The notes under the pieces were generated by a model. The model did not search any database. It saw nothing but the letters and a program-made list of their open reading frames with translations, and had not been told where the DNA came from. Below, piece by piece: positions 14,236 to 23,400 of a stretch of DNA of 64,000 nucleotides. A program made the translations under genes and the position numbers. The first letter of the stretch is position 1; the number at the start of each line of letters is the position of its first letter. Origin of the DNA: a virus. The stretch is from positions 1-64,000 of the IMG/VR virus record IMGVR_UViG_3300015374_000001; one strand, given 5' to 3'.

Positions 14236-14615
14236 TGGCATGGAATATTCGCACTTCGCGTGTTGTTACTCCTAGCCTTGAGATTTTCAAGAAGCCACCG
14301 AATGCTCAGGGCTTTGATTCAATCGTGATCGATGCGACCGCAATTACTGCGGTTTCAGGCGTTCGCAAGCTGGTCGCCGGTACTCCATTAACTAAAGATG
14401 GAGTGACGAACCAGTTTAAGCGTATGACTGTTGGTACGGAAACGTGCGCGGGTATTCTCGCTCACGATGTTGAGGTTCCTGACGGTACCTCTGCTTCCGA
14501 CCTTCCGGCTGCGCTTGCATTCCACGGAGAGGTTTTCCGTGCGAACCGTATTGTTGACTATGGCACGCTTGGTACAGATATTCGTACAGATCTGCCCACG
14601 TGCTTATTCCAGTAG
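14235..14615 (+). CDS. head decoration protein, 126 aa
   Basis: Length, position just before the capsid gene, and the strands 'VRKLVAGTPLTKDGVTNQFKR', 'CAGILAHDVEVPDG' and 'HGEVFRANRIVDYG' fit the lambda gpD-like / head-stabilising family, which forms trimers on the capsid surface. The ATG overlaps the stop of the scaffold gene. Confidence 0.7.
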   Translation: MAWNIRTSRVVTPSLEIFKKPPNAQGFDSIVIDATAITAVSGVRKLVAGTPLTKDGVTNQFKRMTVGTETCAGILAHDVEVPDGTSASDLPAALAFHGEVFRANRIVDYGTLGTDIRTDLPTCLFQ

Positions 14616-14635
14616 AGGGGAGGTGAATTCCCGAT

Positions 14636-15697
14636 ATGGCATTTATTGACGATATTCTCGAACAGTCCAACCTGACCGACGCAATTGTTGGTCCGCTTGA
14701 GACTGAGATGGAGACTGCTCCCCGGCTTGGGGATCAGATCGCTCCTATTCAAGATATCGACGGCCAGTACGTTTCTATGCGAGTCGAAGACCTGCATGCA
14801 TTCGGTATTGGTCAATTCAGGGCACCGGAAGCAACGCCGCCCCTGATGGATATCACTGGTCGAGAAGAGCGCGAGGAAGTCATTGAGCTTGCGCACCTGG
14901 ACGAAATGCACCGCATTTCTCCAATTAGGTGGGAGCGGCTTAATTCGACGGACGAAGCGGTTGTTTCGAAAGAAGCCCGCCGCCTCATTGAAATCGGCCA
15001 GATCCTTGAGCGTCGTAATGAGCGCCTGACTGAATGGATGCGTTGGCAGGCATTTAGTGGCCAATTAACCATTGAGTATCAGGAGCGCAATACCGCTCTC
15101 GTTATTGATTACCCGCTGCCGTCCGGTCACAAGCCGACCGTGACTACAGGCTGGGACGATTTAACTGACTCCGACCCGGTTGCAGATATGCGCGCTTGGT
15201 CGAGGCAGATCGGTAATTCAAGTGGCACGCCAGGCACGATTTTCCATATGACTGGTGATGACCTTGAGAATGTAATTAATAACGAAAAGCTCCGCCTTTA
15301 CTTTAATGTTGAGGCTGGGCAGCCGTTCCTCCCGACTCAGGAAGATGTTGAACGTCTTCTGCCGCCGGGTAGCTCCATCGTGCAGCAGGACGCTGCGTAT
15401 CGCGCCGAGTCGGTTGGTGCCGCTAAGGCTCCCGCCGATCACACGCGCTACCTGCCTGTGGGCAAGGTATTAGTTACGACCGCCTACACGCTGGATGGAG
15501 TTCCGATTGCTGATACGCCGAACGGTGATGTGGAAATTGCCACGGGCTACAACACCACCGCTCTGCTGAAGGGTCCGCAGTCGGAAGTGATCATGAAGGG
15601 CGAGGGTGCCTACCAGCGCATGCTGCGTCAGGCGTCCCGTCGAATTGTCCGCCTGCGTCGGCCGGAGGCTTTCCTTTACGCCGACATTCTGCCGTAG
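14636..15697 (+). CDS. major capsid protein, lambda gpE family, 353 aa
   Basis: Family features of the phage major capsid protein E group: a VEDLHAFGIGQFRAPEATPP N-terminal segment, the central helix 'IGQILERRNERLTEWMRWQAFSG', the 'DDLTDSDPVADMRAWSRQI' segment, and C-terminal 'FLYADILP'. Length is normal for the family. Gene order protease-scaffold-decoration-capsid is the lambda-type order. GGGGAGGTGAATTC ribosome-binding site. Confidence 0.85.
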   Translation: MAFIDDILEQSNLTDAIVGPLETEMETAPRLGDQIAPIQDIDGQYVSMRVEDLHAFGIGQFRAPEATPPLMDITGREEREEVIELAHLDEMHRISPIRWERLNSTDEAVVSKEARRLIEIGQILERRNERLTEWMRWQAFSGQLTIEYQERNTALVIDYPLPSGHKPTVTTGWDDLTDSDPVADMRAWSRQIGNSSGTPGTIFHMTGDDLENVINNEKLRLYFNVEAGQPFLPTQEDVERLLPPGSSIVQQDAAYRAESVGAAKAPADHTRYLPVGKVLVTTAYTLDGVPIADTPNGDVEIATGYNTTALLKGPQSEVIMKGEGAYQRMLRQASRRIVRLRRPEAFLYADILP

Positions 15698-15714
15698 GGG
15701 AGGTGAATTAATTA

Positions 15715-16434
15715 ATGGCTAAGGGTAAAGTTGTCGAAGTGCTGGTTGATGAAATTACTATCCCTAAGTCGGTGCGTACACTGACTCAGGATGATGGTAA
15801 TACTTATCACCAGCAAGTCGGCACTACTTATTTCAAGGGAGACAAGGTTCCGACTGACGAGGTTTCGCCACCGGTCCTTGAGGCTCTTGAAGACAGTGAC
15901 CACCGCAACCATGATTCTTTAAGCAAAAAGCTCAAGCTCGGCTCGGGCGATGCTCACGAGAATCTGGCTGTTCGCCTTGGTCTGCCATTCGACGGTTACG
16001 ATGACATGGACGAGGAAGATATTCTCGACGCCATGCGCGTGCTGCCATCTCCTACGGTTGTTGCAATTCAGACCTACGAGAGGCAGAACGAAAACCGCGA
16101 CAGCATTGTCACCTACAACATCGGCTATGGAATTAATAACGATGATTTTGTGGATGGCAACGTTGGCTCCGACGTTGAAGACGGAGAAGGTGAAGATAAG
16201 GCCGTCAGCCGAATTAAAACTCGCCGCGTGACCGATACGGAAGTTGAGGCAGGCGAGGGCTATACCGGCACTGGCGATCCACAAGTCCCCTACGGAGAAT
16301 CCGAAGAGGATAAGCCAAAGAAGAGTGCTAAGCGGCGTGGCCGTCGCACGCGCTCTAGCTCTGGCGGATCGTCGCGTGGCCGTAAAGCTGGCGGGGATGG
16401 GGAGTCCTCGTCTGGCGACTCCGCGGACAATTAA
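15715..16434 (+). CDS. structural protein of unknown role, 239 aa
   Basis: Residues 1-115 are a probable folded domain (EVLVDEITIPKSVRTLTQ...). The middle is acidic, and the end is a basic Ser/Gly/Arg-rich tail (KRRGRRTRSSSGGSSRGRK). Located between capsid and connector genes, so a head-completion or minor capsid role is likely. No family recognised. Confidence 0.6.
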   Translation: MAKGKVVEVLVDEITIPKSVRTLTQDDGNTYHQQVGTTYFKGDKVPTDEVSPPVLEALEDSDHRNHDSLSKKLKLGSGDAHENLAVRLGLPFDGYDDMDEEDILDAMRVLPSPTVVAIQTYERQNENRDSIVTYNIGYGINNDDFVDGNVGSDVEDGEGEDKAVSRIKTRRVTDTEVEAGEGYTGTGDPQVPYGESEEDKPKKSAKRRGRRTRSSSGGSSRGRKAGGDGESSSGDSADN

Positions 16435-16463
16435 TTCGCGGAGCAAGGGGGAAAGGTTAATCG

Positions 16464-16976
16464 GTGCCAGTAGAAGGAATAATTGCCAAGAATGCCAGGG
16501 CTTATTTGCCCTCGACTTGGCGTGCTCTAGAAAGCGCTTCCTTCTACGGCACCGATTATCTACAGCAGCTTCGTGACAACGTAGCTCTGAGTTTATTCGG
16601 TGATATCAATCTCACTGACACCGAAGAAAGCCAATTAGATCCCCTTGTTAAGGAATATGCAGGTATTTGTTTAGCCCTTGAGGTAGTAACTCCGGGGCTT
16701 GATTATTGGGCAAACGAAGCGACACTTTCTACTGCGGCTCGTGGTAGGGAAGAAGTAAAGACCTGGGCCAATCGCGCTGCTGAGCTTCGAGAATTAAGGA
16801 AATTACTCGTTGATAAAAAGGCAGAACTTTGGCCGGAAGTCGAACAGTTGCTTCCCGTTAGGCGTACTCATCATGGAAGTGTCCCCCAGGTAGCGCTTCT
16901 GGATAGTGGACACACGACGCCTAACCCGTATGACTTTGAGCGCCCCTATGCAGATCCGACAGAGGTGCCTCAATAA
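16464..16976 (+). CDS. head-tail connector-like protein, 170 aa
   Basis: GTG start after GGGGGAAAGG. Helical N-terminal half (YLPSTWRALESASFYGTDYL...NVALSLFGDI), typical in size and place of head-completion/adaptor proteins that sit below the portal. Identity inferred from gene order, not motif. Confidence 0.55.
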   Translation: MPVEGIIAKNARAYLPSTWRALESASFYGTDYLQQLRDNVALSLFGDINLTDTEESQLDPLVKEYAGICLALEVVTPGLDYWANEATLSTAARGREEVKTWANRAAELRELRKLLVDKKAELWPEVEQLLPVRRTHHGSVPQVALLDSGHTTPNPYDFERPYADPTEVPQ

Positions 16977-17572
16977 TGCCCACGTTGCAAGATGGAATCG
17001 GATTAGAGCAGGTTATAGACGAAATAATTTTCGCTATAGCCGAAGGAATTAATGACAAGATAGATGAATTGCAACCGATATGGGATGCACGGGATAGTGC
17101 TCGTGCTACTCGTTTAGGAATTCCAATTGTAAATCATCTAGTCGAGCATGTATTGCCAGAGAATATAGTTACTGGTGATATTCCTTCTTTAGTCCAAGAA
17201 GATCTTCCAACGACTCATTACCCAAACGTCTGCGTGATTCCTGACACCACGCAACCTGATCCCGAAGACCCGTCCATTGATCAGTACGATGTTTTACAAA
17301 ATGCTGTAGACATTCATGCACTGGTCAAGGCTGATTCAACCGAGGGGGCAAATTACACTTATTGGCGCGCGGTAAGGACAGCCGAAGCGCTCGATCTATT
17401 AATTTCGAGCGACAGGAAGCTGTCGGCGAAGCTACGCGGGGTATCCAACCCTCAAATAGTTCAGCAATCGCCTCCTTTTGATTGGGAGCCTGGCGGCCAC
17501 GGGGAAAAGTGGTGGTGGCGGGCAGCGCGCATTCGCTATTTAATTAAGAGCTACAAGCAGCCGAGTTTTTAG
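16976..17572 (+). CDS. putative tail terminator/neck protein, 198 aa
   Basis: Alpha/beta protein with the order expected of tail-terminator proteins: helix, strand NVCVIPDT, strand VDIHALVKADS, helix WRAVRTAEALDLLIS, and final strands. It lies between connector and tail-tube genes. It overlaps the previous stop by one base. Function inferred from order and shape. Confidence 0.55.
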   Translation: MPTLQDGIGLEQVIDEIIFAIAEGINDKIDELQPIWDARDSARATRLGIPIVNHLVEHVLPENIVTGDIPSLVQEDLPTTHYPNVCVIPDTTQPDPEDPSIDQYDVLQNAVDIHALVKADSTEGANYTYWRAVRTAEALDLLISSDRKLSAKLRGVSNPQIVQQSPPFDWEPGGHGEKWWWRAARIRYLIKSYKQPSF

Positions 17573-17581
17573 GAGGTGCAT

Positions 17582-17824
17582 ATGGCTAATTATCGGTACA
17601 CCAGCAACAAGCGTGCGGATGACCAGACTACGCGAATCATTCTTGAAGGATCGTCGTCTGACCCCAAGCGCTACGTTGATCTTGGTGGCGAGATTGAATT
17701 AAGTGATAAGGAAGTTCAGCAGCTTAATAAGCATCATCGCTTAACCCAGGTCGATGAACAGAGCAAATCAGCCGCTTCTGCTGAGGCAGAAGAAAAGCCC
17801 GCGAGTGGTCGCGGACGGAATTAA
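17582..17824 (+). CDS. small virion-module protein, 80 aa
   Basis: ATG at 17582 after AGGAGGTGCAT. Begins MANYRYTSNKRADDQTTRII and ends in an Ala/Glu/Ser-rich tail. Similar short proteins with a 'DLGGEIELSDKEVQQL' middle are common beside tail-tube genes of actinobacterial phages. No defined function. Confidence 0.6.
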   Translation: MANYRYTSNKRADDQTTRIILEGSSSDPKRYVDLGGEIELSDKEVQQLNKHHRLTQVDEQSKSAASAEAEEKPASGRGRN

Positions 17825-17843
17825 TAGGGAGGTGAATCAATAG

Positions 17844-18500
17844 ATGGCATTTCTTAGGGGTGCTCAGACTGTTAACTATATCGACGAGGATTCCCTTGGA
17901 TTCGTCCAGGGACCGGCGCGACTTCTTATCGCTCCTGTCGATCAGGCTTGGCCTGATGGCATCGAAGATATCATTAAATTAGTCGATTCACCAGCGGGGA
18001 CGCAGTACGATCCCGTTACTGGATGGGATGAGGGCGGTTTCACTAAAACCGGCATCAACATCGTCCGTAACAACGCTGAGGAAGAGTACGACGTTGACCA
18101 AATTCCGACGGCGGTTTCTTCTCGCCCGACGAACTGGGATATGAACGTTGGTACCCAGCTTGCAGAGGCCACGCTTGAGACTTATAAAATGGCGTGGGAG
18201 CTTGGACCAATTTCTACGGTCACCAAGACCGATCCTCAACCGGATGAGCGTCACGTGGGTATGGGCGCACCAATTAGTTACGTGCAGAAGCGCGTGGCGG
18301 TGCTCTTCCAATTCCCAGGCGGCTGGATTCGCGCATTTGTTTTCCGCGTCTGCCAGCGCATGCCACAAGAGTCGGGCTTCACTTATCAGAAGACTGGCGA
18401 GCAGGTTTCGCTTCCGACCCGTTGGCGTGCTCTCGCTGATACCGCTGTGACTGACGAAGATACTCGCTTCGGTGAGATTTTCGAACAGATTCCTGAGTAA
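17844..18500 (+). CDS. major tail (tube) protein candidate, 218 aa
   Basis: Strong ribosome-binding site (GGGAGGTG). Beta-rich, with 'GPARLLIAPVDQAWPDGIED', 'GGFTKTGINIVRNNAEEEYDVDQ' and 'ATLETYKMAWEL'. That is the layout of tail tube proteins that begin with a strand describing the sample 'value' domain. It lies directly before the chaperone and tape-measure genes. It is followed by a hairpin at 18591-18620, as expected for a highly expressed gene. Confidence 0.65.
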   Translation: MAFLRGAQTVNYIDEDSLGFVQGPARLLIAPVDQAWPDGIEDIIKLVDSPAGTQYDPVTGWDEGGFTKTGINIVRNNAEEEYDVDQIPTAVSSRPTNWDMNVGTQLAEATLETYKMAWELGPISTVTKTDPQPDERHVGMGAPISYVQKRVAVLFQFPGGWIRAFVFRVCQRMPQESGFTYQKTGEQVSLPTRWRALADTAVTDEDTRFGEIFEQIPE

Positions 18501-18590
18501 TAAATTAAATAAGAGGGTCAGTCATTAGGACGGCTCTCGCTTCAGATCCAGACCAATAGAGGCGATTGATGAAGCACGGGAGCTATGACA

Positions 18591-18620
18591 AGAGAAGGGG
18601 GCCAATGCGCTCCCTTCTCT
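18591..18620 (+). terminator. hairpin after the tail-tube gene
   Basis: AGAGAAGGG (18591-18599) pairs with CCCTTCTCT (18612-18620) around a 12-base loop. No T-run follows, so it may attenuate transcription or protect the 3' end of the upstream mRNA rather than fully terminate. The rest of 18501-18634 holds no gene. Confidence 0.5.
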
Positions 18621-18634
18621 GCGTCTAAAAGCAG

Positions 18635-19159
18635 ATGGCACAGGAAATAGAAATTACATTCGAAGGACTTGGCCATATTTTATTGGCGATTGACCGTGTT
18701 GGTAACCGCAGCAGCCGAGTCTTGCGTAATTACATTGAGCGTGTCGGCCAGACCGGTGCATATTGGATGCGTTTCTATGCACCAGATGGAGAAACTGCTT
18801 TTGCCGGTGGCCGGAGCCTAACTAGCAGGATTAAATCAAGTGGTTCTCAATGGCGTCCGGGTGGTCTAGGTGGGGGCGGAGAATGGGAAGTCGTCACGGG
18901 CGTTCAGCAAGGTGGAGGCCGCTACCCTATTTACGTTAATAGCGGTACAGGTCTTTACCGAGTTAATGCACCTTCTTTAATTCGTGCCAAGCCAGGACGA
19001 GTAATGACTTTCCAGAAGAAAGGCGAGCCACGTAGGTTCGTTAGGTTCACACGAGGGCAAAGGGCGCAGCCGTTCCTGTATCTCTCGTGGCAGCAGGTTT
19101 TACTTTATTCACGTGCGACCACGCACCGAGTCGGCGTCGAGCTACTGCACGGCGTCTAG
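18635..19159 (+). CDS. minor tail/neck protein, HK97 gp10-like, 174 aa
   Basis: 'ITFEGLGHILLAIDRVGNRSSRVL...YIERVGQTGAYWMRFYAP' resembles the N-terminal helices of HK97-gp10-like proteins. It is followed by 'YVNSGTGLYRV', 'AKPGRVMTFQKKG' and 'QPFLYLSW', the usual 'G..YP.fvE.GT......A.PFL' order of that family. Such proteins join head and tail. Its place after the tube gene is slightly unusual. Confidence 0.65.
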   Translation: MAQEIEITFEGLGHILLAIDRVGNRSSRVLRNYIERVGQTGAYWMRFYAPDGETAFAGGRSLTSRIKSSGSQWRPGGLGGGGEWEVVTGVQQGGGRYPIYVNSGTGLYRVNAPSLIRAKPGRVMTFQKKGEPRRFVRFTRGQRAQPFLYLSWQQVLLYSRATTHRVGVELLHGV

Positions 19160-19183
19160 GCCAGCAAAGGAGGCCGAACAACC

Positions 19184-20014
19184 ATGGAAATCGATACTAA
19201 GCCAAACGAAGAAGTGCAAGAACAAGACGAAGAGGTTACTGATTTTCCCAAAAAGCCTGAGCCCCAGGTGGAGGAAGAGCCCCAGGCTGAAGCGTCTGAA
19301 GAAAAGGGTGATGATCGGCCACAACCTGATCCGACCCACACCGAGGATGAAGTAATTGAATTACTTGATCCGATTGCTGAGAAGAAGTCGTACACGATTG
19401 GCAAGCCGCCCGAGCATGGTGGCAAGAAAAACGAGTACGAGGTTTACACTCAGCAACCGCTTGGCCATATTGATTTACTTAAGTTCTATGCGCTGATCGG
19501 GAATGTCATTTCTGAGTCCATCAAGGCAGGCGGTACGGCTGTGATGGGGATGGATGATGTGTTCGGGCCGGATGCTGGCTCGATTCGCCAGCGGATCGGC
19601 GCTCTCACCAATCAGGATTTAACAGATGCCAGTGGTTTCGCCACAGTGCTGTTCAAGGTGATGGCATTCTCTCCTGATTTCGTGCTGGACTTTAATTGCA
19701 TCGCTCTTGAGGTTCCTAATTCTGAGCGGCAATGGGCACGTGCGGTGATGAGCATGCCTTATCGCCCTGAGGAAGATAAATGGGGACTGACGGCAGAGCA
19801 GAGTCAGGAAATTCTTGAACGTTTTGTTGATCAGAACTTCGAGGATATTCGCCGTTTTTTCGTAGAGAGTCTGCCCGCGATAGCGAAGCGAACGGTTCAC
19901 GCGGAGCGGCGCAGGCAGGAAGCGATGAAGGCGAAGGAATCCAAGCGTCCCGAATCCGAACCAGCGCCATCGAAGCCCTTGAAGCCTACACCTCCTGCCA
20001 CCCCGAGCGAATAG
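19184..20014 (+). CDS. tail assembly chaperone, G part, 276 aa
   Basis: Acidic N-terminus (residues 1-60, Glu/Pro-rich), then an alpha-helical body. It immediately precedes the tape measure region, where siphoviruses encode the G and G-T chaperones that coat the tape measure protein during assembly. A TTTTTTC heptamer at 19855-19861, in the X-XXY-YYZ phase, lies at codon 224-226, and the -1 frame is open from 19831 through 20445. So a minor G-T fusion product is expected. Confidence 0.75.
   Translation: MEIDTKPNEEVQEQDEEVTDFPKKPEPQVEEEPQAEASEEKGDDRPQPDPTHTEDEVIELLDPIAEKKSYTIGKPPEHGGKKNEYEVYTQQPLGHIDLLKFYALIGNVISESIKAGGTAVMGMDDVFGPDAGSIRQRIGALTNQDLTDASGFATVLFKVMAFSPDFVLDFNCIALEVPNSERQWARAVMSMPYRPEEDKWGLTAEQSQEILERFVDQNFEDIRRFFVESLPAIAKRTVHAERRRQEAMKAKESKRPESEPAPSKPLKPTPPATPSE
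19855..19861 (+). promoter_or_regulatory. candidate -1 ribosomal frameshift site TTTTTTC
   Basis: Zero-frame codons are CGT-TTT-TTC, so T-TTT-TTC is a perfect slippery heptamer. The -1 frame has its last stop at 19828-19830 and is then open to 20445. No other canonical heptamer was seen between that stop and the G-frame stop at 20012-20014. Confidence 0.7.
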
Positions 20015-20445
20015 ATGAAGTCAAGCGTTGGCCATATAATAAATTCATGGCGTTTTATAACGCTATGGTTCGGCGGCAAGCCGTCGAGGAAATGGTGCAA
20101 CGCAAAAACCTCATCGTCGCGGCAGTCCATTCCAATCCTAATTGGGATGAAGAAGGAAACGACAAGGAAGGATTTTTCAAGAACCTTGAGTATGGCTTTA
20201 ATCAAGCGATGGAGTACATCTACCATCCCGAGTTAATTGAACGGGATCGGAAGAAAAAAGAGGAAGTCATCGATTGGAGCCATCCTTTCTGGCAAGCAGC
20301 TAAGCGCAATATCCAACGGACCCATGAACGATATGGGCGACCAAACGATAAGCGTTCGATAATTGATTTAGCTGAGCAAGAAGAAGAAACTAAAGAGCGT
20401 ATAGCCGCAGCCGACAAAATGATCAAGAGCATTGACCAGATGTAA
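19861..20445 (+). CDS. tail assembly chaperone, T extension (-1 frame)
   Basis: The frame continues the G protein after slippage, giving a fusion of about 420 residues. The most protein-like part is at the end: ERIDEVKRWPYNKFMAFYNA, RRQAVEEMVQRKN, and a long charged helix ending IAAADKMIKSIDQM. The first Met in this frame is at 20047, so a separate gene there (132 aa) is the alternative reading, but no ribosome-binding site precedes it. It ends directly before the tape measure start. Confidence 0.65.
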   Translation, partial: RRESARDSEANGSRGAAQAGSDEGEGIQASRIRTSAIEALEAYTSCHPERIDEVKRWPYNKFMAFYNAMVRRQAVEEMVQRKNLIVAAVHSNPNWDEEGNDKEGFFKNLEYGFNQAMEYIYHPELIERDRKKKEEVIDWSHPFWQAAKRNIQRTHERYGRPNDKRSIIDLAEQEEETKERIAAADKMIKSIDQM

Positions 20446-23400
20446 ATGAATCCCGACGTTGAGTATATTCTTCGGATCATCCTTCGCGCACGCGATGAGA
20501 TGGCCGCTGTTTTGGCGAAGGCTAAGACAGAGCTTCGGGCATTCACTGGTGAATCAAATAAGGCAGAGCAATCCCTAACCAAATTAAGTAACCGGTTAGG
20601 CGGATTTAACACTCGTCTGCATGCTCTTGGCAATCGGCTCGATGATGTTGAAGGACGATTAAAACGCTTCGGCGATCAGCAGGGACGATTAGGTAATTTA
20701 ACCGAAGCTGTTGTACCAAACATCGATAAGCAAGAGCGTTCTACCCGTCGGCTCAGTGGAGCTACACGAGACGTAGACCGTGACGTTAATGTAGTTTCAC
20801 GTACATTAAATAGATTTGCTAATACGATTGGTTCGACAGGCGACAACATCGCCTCGCTCGATAACCGTCTGCGTGGTATGGCGGTTCTCGGTGCTCTGGT
20901 TTTCTTCAATCAATTAACGAGTGCTGCTATTGGCCTTGGTGGCTCGCTCGTTTCTCTCGGCGGATCTGCTGTATATGCCGGGGGAGCAATCGGTGGTGGA
21001 CTTGTCGCCGGTGTTGCTCAGGCTCTCCCGGCCATCGGCCTGCTAGCTGGTGCGTTGCTTCGTGTCAATCAAGTTTTTGATGCGGTCGGCAAGCTGCAAG
21101 ATGTAAACCTTCAGAAATTCGCCAGGCAAGATAAGGCGGCAAAGAGCACTGCTGATTCCGCAGACACTTTGGCGAATGCTCAAGATGGAGTTGTAAGCGC
21201 ACTACAGAGAGTCAGCGATGCTCAAGATGCTGCTGTTCAGTCTCAGGAAGCATTAAATGAAGCGCGCAAACAAGCCAAGCGTGATATCGAGGATTTGGTT
21301 CTAGCTGAGCGGGGTGCTCGTTTATCTGAAGAGGAAGCTCAGCGGCGAGTTTCTGAAGCTGTACGTGAAGGTAACGTTGGTCAATTAGAACAATTACGCC
21401 TTGATGCAGACGAGGCACGCATTCGTCGGCAGCGTGCGGTACAAGATGCAAATGAAGCTCGCCGCCAAGGTGTTCGTGGTAGCCCCCAGGTTGTCGATGC
21501 ACGGCGCAGTTTGCAAGATGCTCGTCGGCAAGTCACGGAGGCAGAGCAAGCAGTAGTTAAATCTCAGCGCGCTGTCGATACTGCTCGTCGTGGAGCACAA
21601 GCCGCAGCTAAAGATACATTTGCTGCTGCTGGTGCTCTTCAATTCATGCTTCAACAAATGTCGCCAGCAGAACGGCGTTTGTATGAAGCAAGCCGTCGCA
21701 TTCTCAGGACATTTAATACTGATTTCCGTGGCGTCACTGATGTAATAGTCGATTCGTTCACTCGTGGAGTAAATCGAGCAGATCAGATCCTTCAGCGGCC
21801 AGATGTTCTTCGTTCTGCTCAGCGTTTAGCTAATCAATTGGCAAGGCAGATGAATCGTGTTTTCGATTCATTTACTTCACCGCGCCAGCTTCGTCAGTTC
21901 GAGCGGATCACCAAGGATAGTCGAGAGAATCTTGAACCGATAGCAGATATTGCAATTGATATCGGCCATGCGTTTGCCAACATTGCTGAGTTTGCTGGTC
22001 CTGCGCTTAGCAAATTCCTTGAGTTCGCAAAAGAATTAGCTCAAGACTTCCGCGAGCTTACCGGCAACCGGGAAGAGATGGAGAGTTTCTTCCTGCGTGG
22101 AGAGAAACATCTTGAGGCTTGGGTAAAACTTGCGCTGGCTGTTGTAAATCTATTCGCTGCTTTAACCGGCGCGAGTGCTGGTACGGGTCTTCGTACCATC
22201 GAAGATGCTACTCGTGGAATAAATGGATGGGCCGAGAGCCTACGCAAGAACGGCAAGGAAGCTACTCAATTCTTTGAGGATGCTCGTCGCGTTACCTATG
22301 CGCTTTGGGAAGTAGTTAAAGCTGTAGGAGTTGTTTTCTTCGAGATTTTCCAGGCCAATGGCGCTGATAGAGTCGAACAATTCGCCAAGTTATTTGAAGA
22401 AACACTTGTTCCAGCGATTGCTCAAGCTGCCGATGTTCTTGGTTTCTTCACAGATATTCTTCTTAAATTCCTAGACATTCCTGTCATTGGTGATTTAACT
22501 AAGTATGCTGTTACATTCTTGCTTGTCGCCAAGGCAGTTACAGGATTGTCGGCTGCTTTTGCTGGTGCGCTTGGTCTTACTTCGCACTTTGTCCAATTAA
22601 TAGATCTGTTCCCTGGCATGAATCGTGGCCTGGGAACGATGGGTACTCAGGTCAGCGGATTACGCGGGTCTTTTTCTACTCTTGGCGCTGCAATTAAAAC
22701 AGCTTTTACTACCCGCAGCTTCACGCCGCTGCTTGATTTTCTTCGTGGCTTGCCTGGCCGAATTCGTGGAGCCCGTACAGCAGCATCAGAGGGAACGGTA
22801 GTTAGCAGGACTGGCAGGACTCCCCCGCCTGTAGCTGGCGGACGACGGCCTCCTGCTGCTGGTACACGCGGCGGAAGATTCGGCGGAGTAGTTGCTACTG
22901 GTGGCGGTGGAATTTTCAGCGCAGTTGGTGGCACTATCGCTCTGACTGTTGGATCAATTATTGCCACCAAGATCGTTACTGATTTAATGACTAGCAAAGA
23001 GTCATTCTCTCAGCGACCGCAGCGGCTCACTCCACAGTTACAACGACAAGCGCGTGAGAATAGAAGTAAACCGGATCAGATTCTTGAAGATATATTCGGG
23101 GCTCAGGCTCGTACTTTGTCTGAGGCGATTCGACCAGGGTTCTTTGAAACCGCCTTTGGTTTATTTAATGACTCTGGCAAGGCTAACAAATTAGCTGACA
23201 ATATTGAGGGCATCGAGAAAAAGGTACGTCGGCTTCAGCAAGCTGGCGATCTTCCTGGCCTGCGGCGTTTAGTTGAGCGCATTCGTAACATGGGCGAAGA
23301 AATCGGTGGTGGCCGTGGTCGTTTGCTCGATAACTTCGCTGACACTATTGAGAAAATGGCGATTAAGGGTACCGAAGGGCTTGAGAAGCTTCGGTCTGGA

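Noticed and set aside
12421-18500. Frequent TTA leucine codons and TTAATT-type runs in structural genes
   Set aside because: Noticeable by eye, but I cannot count it against expectation, so I make no claim about modification sites or bldA-like control.
22647-22997. Antisense open frames inside the tape measure gene
   Set aside because: They mirror the Gly/Ala/Arg-rich coding strand and have no start signals; shadows of codon bias.
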